DNA from: Bdellovibrionales bacterium
GTDB lineage: Bacteria; Bdellovibrionota; Bacteriovoracia; Bacteriovoracales; Bacteriovoracaceae
Assembly: GCA_023250775.1 (NCBI GenBank)
Contig: JAHFAA010000020.1
Coordinates: 4,613-16,597, forward strand
Direction of reading: 5' to 3'
DNA: 11,985 nucleotides
Shown: in pieces, positions 1 through 7,139 of the stretch
Layout: every line of letters begins with the position of its first letter
How positions within the stretch are numbered: the first letter of the stretch is position 1
Notes under the pieces: generated by a model
Seen by the model: only the letters and a program-made list of their open reading frames with translations
What the model was told of the DNA's origin: nothing
Databases searched by the model: none
Made by a program: the position numbers and the translations under genes

Positions 1-441
1 ATGTTTTTTTGAATCGTAGTTTTGGTGGTTGATTCCCATGACGAAGGTTCCATCGAGGCATTTGCCGGGAGCACACATAATAACTTTTTGAACAGTGCCT
101 CGGCGATGCAGTCCAAGACCTTCCTTGTCCTTAAAAATACCAGTGCTATCAATGACGATATCAACTTTACTCTCGGCCCAGGGGATTTGAGATGGATCTT
201 TGAAGGAGTGGAATTTTATGGTTTTGCCATCGATGTGAAGGTTGCCATTTTCATATTTCACTTCACCAGGAAAAGTGCCATGGACTGAATCAAATTTGAG
301 CAGGTGAGTATGAACATTCAAATCCCCAAGGTCGTTAACTGCGACTACTTCAAAGTCAGTAACTTTGCGGGATAAATATTCACGTAAAATTGTTCTTCCA
401 ATTCGGCCTACACCGTTTATTCCAACCCTAAATTTTGGCAT
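1..441 (-). CDS. gap: Glyceraldehyde-3-phosphate dehydrogenase, N-terminal part (cut by window edge)
   Basis: Catalyses NAD(P)-dependent oxidative phosphorylation of glyceraldehyde 3-phosphate in cytoplasmic glycolysis/gluconeogenesis. The visible 147 residues begin MPKFRVGINGVGRIGR, the Rossmann NAD-binding start of the family (GxGxxG), followed by VVAVNDL, the LLKFDSVHGTFPGEV block, the DIVIDSTGIFK block and VIMCAPGK. These occur in the expected order and spacing. The catalytic Cys (S-C-T-T-N) and the C-terminal catalytic domain lie beyond position 1, so about 190 residues are missing because the window ends, not because the gene is broken. The ATG at 439-441 has a good ribosome site (ACGGAG) about 8 nt upstream. 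It diverges from the YhaM-like gene. No strong promoter is obvious on this strand in the shared spacer; TTGTGG-15-TAAAAA about 25-50 nt upstream is a weak candidate. Confidence 0.97.
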   Translation of the reverse strand, partial: MPKFRVGINGVGRIGRTILREYLSRKVTDFEVVAVNDLGDLNVHTHLLKFDSVHGTFPGEVKYENGNLHIDGKTIKFHSFKDPSQIPWAESKVDIVIDSTGIFKDKEGLGLHRRGTVQKVIMCAPGKCLDGTFVMGINHQNYDSKKH

Positions 442-508
442 GGTTCATACTCCGTAAAAGAATGGTTTTTTAGTGCTCAAAAATATGCCACAACCGTTCC
501 AGCTTGGG

Positions 509-536
509 TAGACATTTTGGGCCCATCGGGTATGAT
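509..536 (+). promoter_or_regulatory. Sigma70-like promoter for the YhaM-like gene
   Basis: TAGACA at 509-514 and TATGAT at 531-536 are separated by 16 nt. Each hexamer matches the sigma70 consensus at 5 of 6 positions. Transcription would begin near 543, giving a leader of about 27 nt to the GTG at 570. The position argues against the upstream in-frame TTG at 504 being the start codon. Confidence 0.6.
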
Positions 537-557
537 GCCAGATTACTCATCCTGGGC

Positions 558-572
558 CGGAGGAAGATCGTG
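558..572 (+). promoter_or_regulatory. Ribosome binding site deciding the YhaM-like start
   Basis: CCGGAGGAAGATC followed by GTG: GGAGG at 559-563 lies 6 nt before the GTG at 570. This is the only strong Shine-Dalgarno site near the 5' end of the frame and it selects GTG over the upstream TTG at 504. Confidence 0.75.
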
Positions 573-1697
573 AAAGAGCAATTTGTGGCGGATTTAAACG
601 TCAAAGACGATGTTGATTCATTCTTTCTCGTTAAACACATAGCGGTAATGGAGGCCAAGGACGGAAAAAATTATCTCAACGTGGTTTTAGCTGATGCCAC
701 AGGTGATTTAGAGGCCCGCAAGTGGCACAACGCGCAAGACGTAGCTGATGTTATTGAGCGCGGTGATTACGTAAGAGTCACTGGCAAGATTAACCATTTT
801 CAAGGTCGTCTCCAGCTTATTATCAGTAATATTGGTAAAATTGATCATCGAGAAGTCGACAAAAGCGATTTTACTCCAAAATCGACGGGCAGCGCCGATC
901 TTATGATGGAAGAGTTGCTTAAACTCGTCGCGGATTTAGACGACGTTTATATCCGAGATCTTCTCCAGAATATTCTTTTTGACGCCGAAATCGCGCGTCG
1001 TTTGAAAAGCTGGTATGCCGGCAAGAGTATTCATCATGCCTACGAATCCGGGTTACTTGAGCACGTTCTTTCATGCACACGTTTGGCCGCGCATCTGTCT
1101 TCTCAATATAAAGTCAATCGCAACTATGTTGTGGCAGGAGCTGTGTTGCATGACCTGTGTAAAATTTATGAATTGAGTGAAGGGCCTTTGGTGGACTACA
1201 CCGATGAGGGCAAACTGATTGGACACTTAATTAAGGCCACCGAACTGGTTGACCATTTTGCCAGTAAGATCCGTGGATTTCCCAACTCAATCAAAATTCA
1301 GTTAAAACATATTGTCGTTTCACATCACGGTGAAATTGCTTATGGTTCACCTAAGGTACCGCAGACGGCAGAGGCCTACTTGGTTCATCTGATTGATATG
1401 ATGGATTCGAAGATGAATTCCGTTGCGAAGGCCATCGCTTCTGATCGTACTCCCGGACGCTGGACAGGCATGATCAGACATCTCGATTGTGTTTTGTATA
1501 AAAACGAACTTCCTACCTATACAGAATATTTGCCCGAGAAAAAAGTTGAGAATGCAGAAACGCCTGCTGCACCCGTTGAAAAACCGCAGGAAGAAAAGAA
1601 AACAAAGCACGAAAAGAAAAATGCGGCAGCTCTCACCTATACCATGGCGCGGATGCTCGAGGGCCTCAAAGACAATCAATCTGACGAAGAAAAATAA
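570..1697 (+). CDS. YhaM-like 3'-5' exoribonuclease, OB-fold plus HD domain
   Basis: 375 residues from the GTG start. An N-terminal OB-fold nucleic-acid-binding domain (about residues 5-95) shows SFFLVKHIAVMEAKDGKNYLNVVLADATGDLEARKW, the signature start of YhaM proteins. An HD metal-dependent hydrolase domain covers about residues 145-305. Likely metal ligands are His165 (GLLEH), His194-Asp195 (LHDL), His219, His252-His253 (SHHG) and Asp276 (HLIDMMD). From about residue 325 there is a Lys/Glu/Pro/Ala-rich low-complexity tail of about 50 residues, probably disordered. The family degrades RNA (and DNA in vitro) 3' to 5' in a Mn-dependent way. YhaM is best known from Firmicutes, with related HD-OB proteins in deltaproteobacteria. 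The frame extends to a TTG at 504, but promoter and ribosome site both sit inside that extension. It converges on the tatD-like gene with a 1-nt gap. The exact substrate is inferred from the family. Confidence 0.9.
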   Translation: MKEQFVADLNVKDDVDSFFLVKHIAVMEAKDGKNYLNVVLADATGDLEARKWHNAQDVADVIERGDYVRVTGKINHFQGRLQLIISNIGKIDHREVDKSDFTPKSTGSADLMMEELLKLVADLDDVYIRDLLQNILFDAEIARRLKSWYAGKSIHHAYESGLLEHVLSCTRLAAHLSSQYKVNRNYVVAGAVLHDLCKIYELSEGPLVDYTDEGKLIGHLIKATELVDHFASKIRGFPNSIKIQLKHIVVSHHGEIAYGSPKVPQTAEAYLVHLIDMMDSKMNSVAKAIASDRTPGRWTGMIRHLDCVLYKNELPTYTEYLPEKKVENAETPAAPVEKPQEEKKTKHEKKNAAALTYTMARMLEGLKDNQSDEEK

Positions 1698-1738
1698 TTT
1701 ACAGTTTGTGAAATAAAGCGTGTGAATTGTTGTAAATT
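1696..1738. repeat. 8-bp inverted repeat across a convergent gene junction
   Basis: AATTTACA at 1696-1703 and TGTAAATT at 1731-1738 are perfect inverted copies separated by 27 nt. The left arm contains both stop codons of the facing genes. The long loop and AT-rich arms make it a weak transcription terminator at best, and chance is possible. Confidence 0.3.
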
Positions 1739-2577
1739 TGGCTCAAAAGAGTCGATGGTGAAATTTTTTTGTGCAGGGCCATGCTTTCGGCCACAAAAGG
1801 TAGATAAAAAGGCGCATTTTCTTTTCCTCGAAAGGGCATAGGAGTTAGGAAGGGCGCATCAGTTTCGAGAAGAATTTTTTCAATGGGGGTATGGGTCAGC
1901 CCCAAGCGAACATTGTCGGCACTTTTAAAAGTAATAATGCCATTAAATCCAATATAAAAATCGTTTTTGAGAGCAAATTCAAGCAGAGGTATTCCAGATG
2001 TGAAGGAGTGAATTACACCTTTGCGTTTTAAATTCGGCATGAACTCACTCAAAATCGCGATGGTGTCGGCATCGGCCTCACGCGAGTGGATGATAACAGG
2101 AAGATCAAGCTCAATCGACAATTCCAGCTGGCGCCGAAAAACTTGTTGTTGCACATCGACGGGAGAGTGATTGTAAAAATAATCAAGACCGACTTCACCA
2201 ATCGCCACCACCTTGGGGTGAGGTGAATTTTTTTTGATAATGTTGGCGAGTTCATCATTCCATTCTTTGGCGTGATGGGGATGAATACCCTGTGTTGTGA
2301 AAAGATTGTCGTGGGCCATGGCCAACGGGAGGACTTCTGCAATATTTGAGGCGCTCACACTAATGGTCATCGCCTTCGTAACACCAATTGAACGATTATA
2401 AGACATGATTTCTTCAGCAGTGCCTTGCTTGAGATAATCTAGATGGAAATGAGTTTCTACAATAGGATGAAGCAAATGCCACCCCTCAGGCGTGGCATGA
2501 CCAACTGAAGTTTTTAAAAGTGCCTCAGAAAGTTTATTTTTATTTAGATCCACGGGCATTTCTTTGAAGGAGTTCAT
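1699..2577 (-). CDS. TatD-family metal-dependent hydrolase/DNase
   Basis: TatD proteins are cytoplasmic TIM-barrel metal-dependent nucleases/hydrolases. The full set of family motifs is present: ETHFHLD (His43, His45), GIHPHHA, GEVGLDYF (Glu128), PVIIHSREA (His164), HSFTSG (His190) and LLETDAPFLTP (Asp240) followed by NAPFYLPFVAE. The length of 292 residues exceeds the usual 255-265 because of an N-terminal extension of about 35 residues before the first strand. The start is uncertain: GTG 2580, ATG 2577 and ATG 2559 are all in frame and none has a clear ribosome site. Each lies inside the end of the upstream VKOR-DsbA gene (stop at 2540), so translation is probably coupled to it. It is the last gene of the minus-strand cluster and ends 1 nt from the stop of the YhaM-like gene. 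Confidence 0.93.
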   Translation of the reverse strand: MNSFKEMPVDLNKNKLSEALLKTSVGHATPEGWHLLHPIVETHFHLDYLKQGTAEEIMSYNRSIGVTKAMTISVSASNIAEVLPLAMAHDNLFTTQGIHPHHAKEWNDELANIIKKNSPHPKVVAIGEVGLDYFYNHSPVDVQQQVFRRQLELSIELDLPVIIHSREADADTIAILSEFMPNLKRKGVIHSFTSGIPLLEFALKNDFYIGFNGIITFKSADNVRLGLTHTPIEKILLETDAPFLTPMPFRGKENAPFYLPFVAESMALHKKISPSTLLSQIYNNSHALFHKL

Positions 2578-3703
2578 CACACAAAATGAAGATTTGATTG
2601 AGTGGGAGAACGCCTTCGATTTTTACACCATTGAGAAGAAGGGTTGGTGTTGATTGTACATTAAATGAGTTGCCAATACTGACAAGATCGACAACTTTTT
2701 TCTTGGTCTCTGGATTATTAATACAATCAGTAATACCTAGGTCGGCTGCGTATTTTTTTAGCCATGCGGGTGAGATTTCTTCTTGATGAGAAAAGATTTT
2801 GTCGTGTACCTCTGGGAATTTCTCGCCTGAGCAAGAGGCAAGGTAGGCGGCATCACAAGCGTAGGGATGAGCAGAATGAGTCATCTGGGGATTACAATCG
2901 GAAGACAGGGGATAGAAATAATATTGAATATTGATCTTTCCCTTATATTTGCGCGTGAGCGGTCCCATGAGTTCTGACAAGGCCCGACAGGCGGGGCACT
3001 GAAAGTCGCTAAAAATAGAAAGACGTAAAGGGGCCTCTTCAAAATTGGCGGTGGCGCTGGCGATACGATGAGGTGACGGAGTTTTGGGATTTCCTAAATT
3101 AACGTAGCTATCAAAATCTTTAATCAGTGAATCAGCAATTAACGATTGTTCTTTTTTTAGGGATTGATCATAAATATAAAAACCGCCCGCGATAACTAAT
3201 TGAAATACTCCAAAGAGTACGAGTACTTTAATCGAGGGAGATTTGTAGTCAGTCTTAAAATAAAAAAGCAGGAACGTGAGAATAGATAAAATATAATACA
3301 GAGTACAAAATGGGCAAAGGGAACCTAAGGCAATGAGTGAATAGAGGGCCAAGGCAACACAGCCAGCAACGTTTAAGAGAAGGGTGAAGTAAAGAGTTCC
3401 TTCAATAAGAAGGCTGCGGAAGAGATAGTTGGATAACAGAAAAACCCCAATCAACATTCCGAAAACGCCAATGGGTACACCGAAAAGATTACTTATTTTT
3501 GAATGGGTTGCGGCATCACAGTTGAAAAAACTATTGAAGTTACAGATGCTGCCACCGCCGAGACCAGTGGGGTAGATGACGGAAAAATAATGTTGAATAA
3601 GATAGATCGCCGTGGCGATCATGGCGCTTCCAAGAAGAACGACCGCTGCGTGGGTGTTGGTGTTACCGCCTTGAATGATTGATTTTTTGTTGGTGCTTTC
3701 CAT
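2540..3703 (-). CDS. VKOR-DsbA fusion, membrane disulfide-bond-forming protein
   Basis: 387 residues. Residues 20-180 form a vitamin K epoxide reductase (VKOR) domain with about five membrane segments (near 20-40, 73-93, 100-125, 131-150, 158-178). It has the loop cysteine pair Cys54 (SICNF) and Cys62 (FNCD) and the quinone-side active motif CPFC at 130-133. Residues 225-385 are a DsbA-like thioredoxin fold with CPAC at 236-239 and the cis-proline motif STPTLLLNG near 351-359. Extra cysteines occur at 115, 270, 283, 291, 327 and 375. In characterised VKOR-Trx fusions electrons pass from substrate thiols through the thioredoxin motif and the VKOR loop pair to the CXXC and then to quinone, replacing DsbA plus DsbB. 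The Trx domain would face the periplasm. The ATG start has AGGA 6 nt upstream. The 3' end overlaps the tatD-like start by 38-41 nt. Confidence 0.95.
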   Translation of the reverse strand: MESTNKKSIIQGGNTNTHAAVVLLGSAMIATAIYLIQHYFSVIYPTGLGGGSICNFNSFFNCDAATHSKISNLFGVPIGVFGMLIGVFLLSNYLFRSLLIEGTLYFTLLLNVAGCVALALYSLIALGSLCPFCTLYYILSILTFLLFYFKTDYKSPSIKVLVLFGVFQLVIAGGFYIYDQSLKKEQSLIADSLIKDFDSYVNLGNPKTPSPHRIASATANFEEAPLRLSIFSDFQCPACRALSELMGPLTRKYKGKINIQYYFYPLSSDCNPQMTHSAHPYACDAAYLASCSGEKFPEVHDKIFSHQEEISPAWLKKYAADLGITDCINNPETKKKVVDLVSIGNSFNVQSTPTLLLNGVKIEGVLPLNQIFILCDELLQRNARGSK

Positions 3704-3724
3704 GAATTTTCCTCGTGCAAATGA

Positions 3725-4363
3725 TTAAAAGGTATATCGAAAAATATTATAATTACGCTGTTTATTATTACCGCGACGATAGCTATGGAGCCGTTTGTCG
3801 CAGAAAGTACATAGGTCAGAATGCTCTATTTGAATTTTAGCAGACAATTGTTGAATCTGAAAGATTGCCTCAGCTTGTAATCCAAAAAACCACTGATCGT
3901 TTTTCTTTTTGAGACCTGGACTGTTTGGGAAATGATCTTGGAACTCAGGGCCAACTTGATAACATCGCTCGCAGATATGCGGCCCGATAAACGCATAGTC
4001 AGGCTGCAGCTGTTTAATCAGAGGGTGATGAAGAATTTTTTGATGGAGTCCACGCCATCCTGCATGCAACATGGCGCAGCCGTGTTTTGAGCCGAGAAAA
4101 ATGGGCACACAGTCGGCAGTTTTAATTAGAAGATTAGGTCTTGGAGAGGTGCTGATGTCAGCATGAAAGTAGATAAGTCCATCGGCGCGCAAGACCGCAA
4201 TTTCACCAGAGCTTTGTGAGGGGCGGTAAGGAATGACTTCGGCACTATGAATTTGGCTAACTTGAAGATAATCAATCTGAGAAACGGCTTCATCTGAAGT
4301 ATAAACCTCGAAGAGTCCATAGGGCGTGCGCTGTTGTAACAAGGGTAAAGGATGTGTTGTCAT
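3725..4363 (-). CDS. YfiH/PgeF-family laccase-domain protein
   Basis: 212 residues from the ATG at 4363. Family motifs in order are SQIHSAEV (His39), ADGLI, KTADCVPIFLG (Cys85), AMLHAGWRGL (His100), FIGPHICERCYQVGPEF and LCTFCDKRLHSYRRGNNKQRNYNIF. The His/Cys/His set is the known zinc site. The family has been called polyphenol oxidase or multicopper laccase. Members have been shown to act on purine nucleosides (phosphorolysis and adenosine deamination), and PgeF was reported to edit misincorporated L-Ser in peptidoglycan precursors, so the substrate here is open. The frame continues to 4438 without a stop, but that would overlap the upstream rluD-like gene by 68 nt. The ATG lies 7 nt after the rluD-like stop with no clear ribosome site, suggesting coupled translation. 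It is slightly short for the family (usually about 240). Confidence 0.93.
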   Translation of the reverse strand: MTTHPLPLLQQRTPYGLFEVYTSDEAVSQIDYLQVSQIHSAEVIPYRPSQSSGEIAVLRADGLIYFHADISTSPRPNLLIKTADCVPIFLGSKHGCAMLHAGWRGLHQKILHHPLIKQLQPDYAFIGPHICERCYQVGPEFQDHFPNSPGLKKKNDQWFFGLQAEAIFQIQQLSAKIQIEHSDLCTFCDKRLHSYRRGNNKQRNYNIFRYTF

Positions 4364-4370
4364 GAGAGCA

Positions 4371-5372
4371 TCATTGTGCGCCAAGTTTTCTGGCCTCCGC
4401 AAGAATATCTTGAAAAATTTTTGGTGCTGGGACTTCAAACCTAAGCATTTTTTTTGAAATGGGATGTTGCACTCCTAGAACTTTGGCGTGCAGAAATGGG
4501 TGAGGATATCCCTCAATAATTTTTCCGATCACCGGTCCAACCCGACGCTGATGTTCCCCTGGATTGCCATAGAGCGAATCATTTAAAACAGGTGTGTGAA
4601 GGAGTGAGGCCAGGTGAACTCGAATTTGATGAGTGCGTCCCGTTTCGAGTTTCAGTTCTAAGTGGGCCAGGTTCTTAAAATTTTGGAGAACTTTGTAATA
4701 GGTTTTTGCGGCCCTGCCCTGATTGTTGATGGCCATTTTTAAGCGGTTTTGGGGATGGCGCCCAATGGGACCTTCGAGGACCCCGGCCATAGGGATTTCG
4801 TGGTTTATGGGAATAAGTGACTCGTAGTATCGCTCAATATTATGTTTCGAGAAATCCAAGCACAACTGCTCGTGGGCCTTTTGCCCCTTTGCCGCGACCA
4901 TGACTCCGGTCGTTCCCATATCGAGACGATGCACAATGCCGGGGCGCAGTTCTTGCCCAATGCCTTTGAGGTCGCGACAGTGAAAAAGAAGGGCATTGAC
5001 CAGAGTTCCTGTCATATGGCCTGGGGCCGGGTGGACCACCATTCCCGCTGCTTTATTAATAAAAATGACATCCTCATCTTCATAGAGGATATCGAGCGGA
5101 ATATTTTCTGCCGGAGTGTCTGTCGGAGTGGGAGGTGGGAGGTGAATGGCAATCGCCGTGCCTGTTGGTGGCATTTTACTCAGTGTGAGTTTGATCTTCT
5201 GGTCGGGACTATTTGTGATTTCAACTAAATCATCTTCAAAAAGCTTTTTCAGCAAACTGCGGTGGATTTCAGGGAATCGTTCCGTCAGACATTGATCGAG
5301 ACGACGAAACTGCTGGCGATCCTCGTCAGTAATAAGAATCTCCAGAATGTTTTCACTTTCATCGTCTTCCAC
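4371..5372 (-). CDS. RluD-family large-subunit rRNA pseudouridine synthase
   Basis: 333 residues. An S4 RNA-binding domain lies at about 22-80 (RRLDQCLTERFPEIHRSLLKKLFEDDLVEI). The RluA/RluD catalytic domain follows at about 92-320, with DVIFINKAAGMVVHPAPGH, GIVHRLDMGTTGVMV (catalytic Asp151 in HRLD) and LETGRTHQIRVHL at 243-254. The family isomerises uridine to pseudouridine in 23S rRNA; S4 plus this core is the RluC/RluD layout. RluD itself modifies helix 69, but the exact target cannot be read from sequence. The start is GTG at 5372 with CAGGAATCTT before it (AGGA, 6 nt spacing). An acidic N-terminus (MEDDESENILE) precedes S4. In many bacteria rluD sits directly before a yfiH-type gene, as here, which supports both calls. 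Confidence 0.96.
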   Translation of the reverse strand: MEDDESENILEILITDEDRQQFRRLDQCLTERFPEIHRSLLKKLFEDDLVEITNSPDQKIKLTLSKMPPTGTAIAIHLPPPTPTDTPAENIPLDILYEDEDVIFINKAAGMVVHPAPGHMTGTLVNALLFHCRDLKGIGQELRPGIVHRLDMGTTGVMVAAKGQKAHEQLCLDFSKHNIERYYESLIPINHEIPMAGVLEGPIGRHPQNRLKMAINNQGRAAKTYYKVLQNFKNLAHLELKLETGRTHQIRVHLASLLHTPVLNDSLYGNPGEHQRRVGPVIGKIIEGYPHPFLHAKVLGVQHPISKKMLRFEVPAPKIFQDILAEARKLGAQ

Positions 5373-5396
5373 AAGATTCCTGGGAGTTTCGGAAAA

Positions 5397-6107
5397 CTAT
5401 TTTATGCCTTTCATTTTTCGTAGGCGCAGAATAAAGGAGTTGGCCACGAGGTCGGGATTGAGCTTTAAGCATTTTGCATAGGTATAAACGAAGCCTCGAA
5501 TGTAAACGATGGCCGGTAACTTATTAACTTCTTCTGTTTCCAAGCACGCCAAATAGGTGCGGGAAACTTTGGTCAACTCTGACAGACGGTCGAGAGAAAC
5601 TTTTTTGTATTCGCGAATTTTGCGTAAGGCTTCACCTGTCCACTCAGTATTTTGCTCGATAAATTGCTCCATATCGGAGTCTTTAGAATATTCAAGCTGA
5701 TACTTGTTATTGGCGACGATTTTTGTGATGGAGCTTGCTGAGCCAGGTTTCATTTCCTCAACATTGCTATAGTTACTACCCTGAGTGACCGTGGTGTTGG
5801 AGCGAGTGGACATCTGATCTTGATAGGGGCGCGGGCCGGCCTCGAAAGCGTTGTATCGATTGGAAATACCACGGGCCTCATCATACTGTTGGCGTTTATT
5901 AGGGTCAGAGATAATGGAATAGGCTTCCTCAATCAGAAGAAGAATGTTTTCACATTCATCCTTTGTCATTAGAGAATAGAGCGCCAAGCTGTCTTGAGAA
6001 TAGGCGTTCTTGGCGCGAATGTAGCCTTCGTACACCTCACTGGGAGCAGCGTTGGTCGACACCTCTAAAATTTCGTAATAATTTTTTTCTCGTTTTTGTT
6101 CCAACAT
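5397..6107 (-). CDS. Degenerate J-domain plus RodZ-type HTH_25 protein
   Basis: 236 residues, no signal peptide or membrane segment. Residues 9-80 resemble a J-domain (NYYEILEVSTNAAPSEVYEGYIRAKNAY, then EEAYSIISDPNKRQQYDEARG), with helices I, II, III and the C-terminal DP-KRxxYD block. The HPD loop that stimulates Hsp70 is absent: the aligned stretch reads AYSQDS. Residues 80-150 are a polar linker. Residues 156-225 match the HTH_25 domain found in RodZ (TGEALRKIREYKKVSLDRLSELTKVSRTYLACLE, then KLPAIVYIRGFVYTYAKCLKLNPDLV). RodZ uses this fold to bind MreB, and others bind DNA. The ATG has AGGA about 9 nt upstream, inside the end of the ATPase gene 6 nt away, so the two are almost certainly co-translated. 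It is probably a cytoplasmic adaptor or regulator working with the ATPase. Function is unknown. Confidence 0.9.
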   Translation of the reverse strand: MLEQKREKNYYEILEVSTNAAPSEVYEGYIRAKNAYSQDSLALYSLMTKDECENILLLIEEAYSIISDPNKRQQYDEARGISNRYNAFEAGPRPYQDQMSTRSNTTVTQGSNYSNVEEMKPGSASSITKIVANNKYQLEYSKDSDMEQFIEQNTEWTGEALRKIREYKKVSLDRLSELTKVSRTYLACLETEEVNKLPAIVYIRGFVYTYAKCLKLNPDLVANSFILRLRKMKGIK

Positions 6108-6113
6108 GAAAAA

Positions 6114-7049
6114 TTATCCTGCCCCTAAAAGTTTATGGACGATACGATCAAAATTATGGACCAGTCCGGAGTTCGGAAATTCCAGTAGCAGAGGACGACG
6201 TTTCTTCACACTCTGCCAAACCGTGGCATCGTAATCAAGGTGACCGGTATATTCGAGATCAATTCCGAAATATTTGCGACAGATGATTTTCATGGAATGA
6301 CCAATATCAACATCGGCTTGCGTTCGGACCTGATTTAAAATCAGCTTCGGCTTAAGCTTGTTAATTTCATATTGAAGCTTTTGTCCAATTTGTGGATTAA
6401 TTTCAATCACCCGATGAACCAAATCAGCAGGAGTCGAGTTGTCCGAAATGCGGGCATTCAAGGCCTTGTCAATTAAGGGGCCAATTTCCAGCAGCTCTTC
6501 TGCCAATTTCAGCTTGCGATGAAAAACCGATTTGATGAATCGATAGGTATTTTCAATGGAGGTCGGCTCAGGAAGAGTGATCAATATGCCCTGGTCTGCC
6601 ACGATAAAAAAATCGAGAGTGTTAAAAGTTGTTCCTGCACCCAAGTCAAAGAGAATAAAGTCTGCTCCTAATTCATCCAGGTGAGAGAGGATTTTTGCCT
6701 TATGCATTTGCTTTAGGTTCGCGATTCCCATGTCATCTTGAGCACCACTGATCAGCCACAGATTTTGAATTGCTGTTTTTGTCATGAGGTCACAAGGATT
6801 AGTGACTTTTTTATTCAAAAAATCTGACAGGGTTTTTTCAGGAATGCTGACGCCCAGACAGGTGTGCAAGTTGGCTCCACCCAAATCAAGGTCGATGGCC
6901 ACGACTTTATGGCCCATGAGGGCCAAGCAAATCGCAAGATTCGCCGTGACAAGGCTTTTGCCTACGCCACCTTTGCCACCACCAATGGCCCAGATTTTAC
7001 ACCTTCTCTGGACGCCAAGTTTGGCAGTGAAATCAAACGGGGATTCCAT
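6114..7049 (-). CDS. FlhG/MinD-type ParA-superfamily ATPase
   Basis: 311 residues from ATG 7049. The deviant Walker A is GGGKGGVGKS (residues 23-32), Walker A' is AIDLDLGGANLHTCLG (about 51-66) and Walker B is FILFDLGAGTTFNTLDFF (about 131-148). Next comes ITLPEPTSIENTYRFIKS (about 157-174), where the PEPTSI-x-x-x-Y-x-x-IK string is typical of FlhG/YlxH ATPases rather than chromosomal ParA or cell-division MinD. FlhG proteins set flagellar number and place; related orphans position other polar machines. The DQAxxLR motif that activates FlhF GTPase is not visible at the N-terminus and no flagellar gene is in the window. The frame runs open to a TTG at 7205 and includes ATG 7136. I chose 7049 because AAAGGG precedes it by 7 nt and a strong promoter overlaps the upstream candidates. 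It heads the minus-strand cluster. Confidence 0.92.
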   Translation of the reverse strand: MESPFDFTAKLGVQRRCKIWAIGGGKGGVGKSLVTANLAICLALMGHKVVAIDLDLGGANLHTCLGVSIPEKTLSDFLNKKVTNPCDLMTKTAIQNLWLISGAQDDMGIANLKQMHKAKILSHLDELGADFILFDLGAGTTFNTLDFFIVADQGILITLPEPTSIENTYRFIKSVFHRKLKLAEELLEIGPLIDKALNARISDNSTPADLVHRVIEINPQIGQKLQYEINKLKPKLILNQVRTQADVDIGHSMKIICRKYFGIDLEYTGHLDYDATVWQSVKKRRPLLLEFPNSGLVHNFDRIVHKLLGAG

Positions 7050-7062
7050 GCTATTGCCCTTT
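7050..7062 (-). promoter_or_regulatory. Ribosome binding site deciding the ATPase start
   Basis: AAAGGG (plus-strand 7057-7062) lies 7 nt before ATG 7049. The alternative starts ATG 7136 and TTG 7205 have no comparable site, and ATG 7136 would sit at the predicted transcript 5' end. Confidence 0.5.
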
Positions 7063-7139
7063 CCCATTTGGGAATTCAAAACGCCCTCCCAGGCCACTTT
7101 GCCAAAACGGGACGATCTCGTATTACCCTTGCTCATATT

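Noticed and set aside
22..288. Plus-strand open frame at the left edge
   Set aside because: Antisense shadow of the glyceraldehyde-3-phosphate dehydrogenase gene, which has family motifs throughout.
4363..4438. Upstream extension of the YfiH-like frame
   Set aside because: It would overlap the rluD-like coding region by 68 nt, and the extra residues (KSQHQKFFKIFLRRPEN) do not resemble the family N-terminus.
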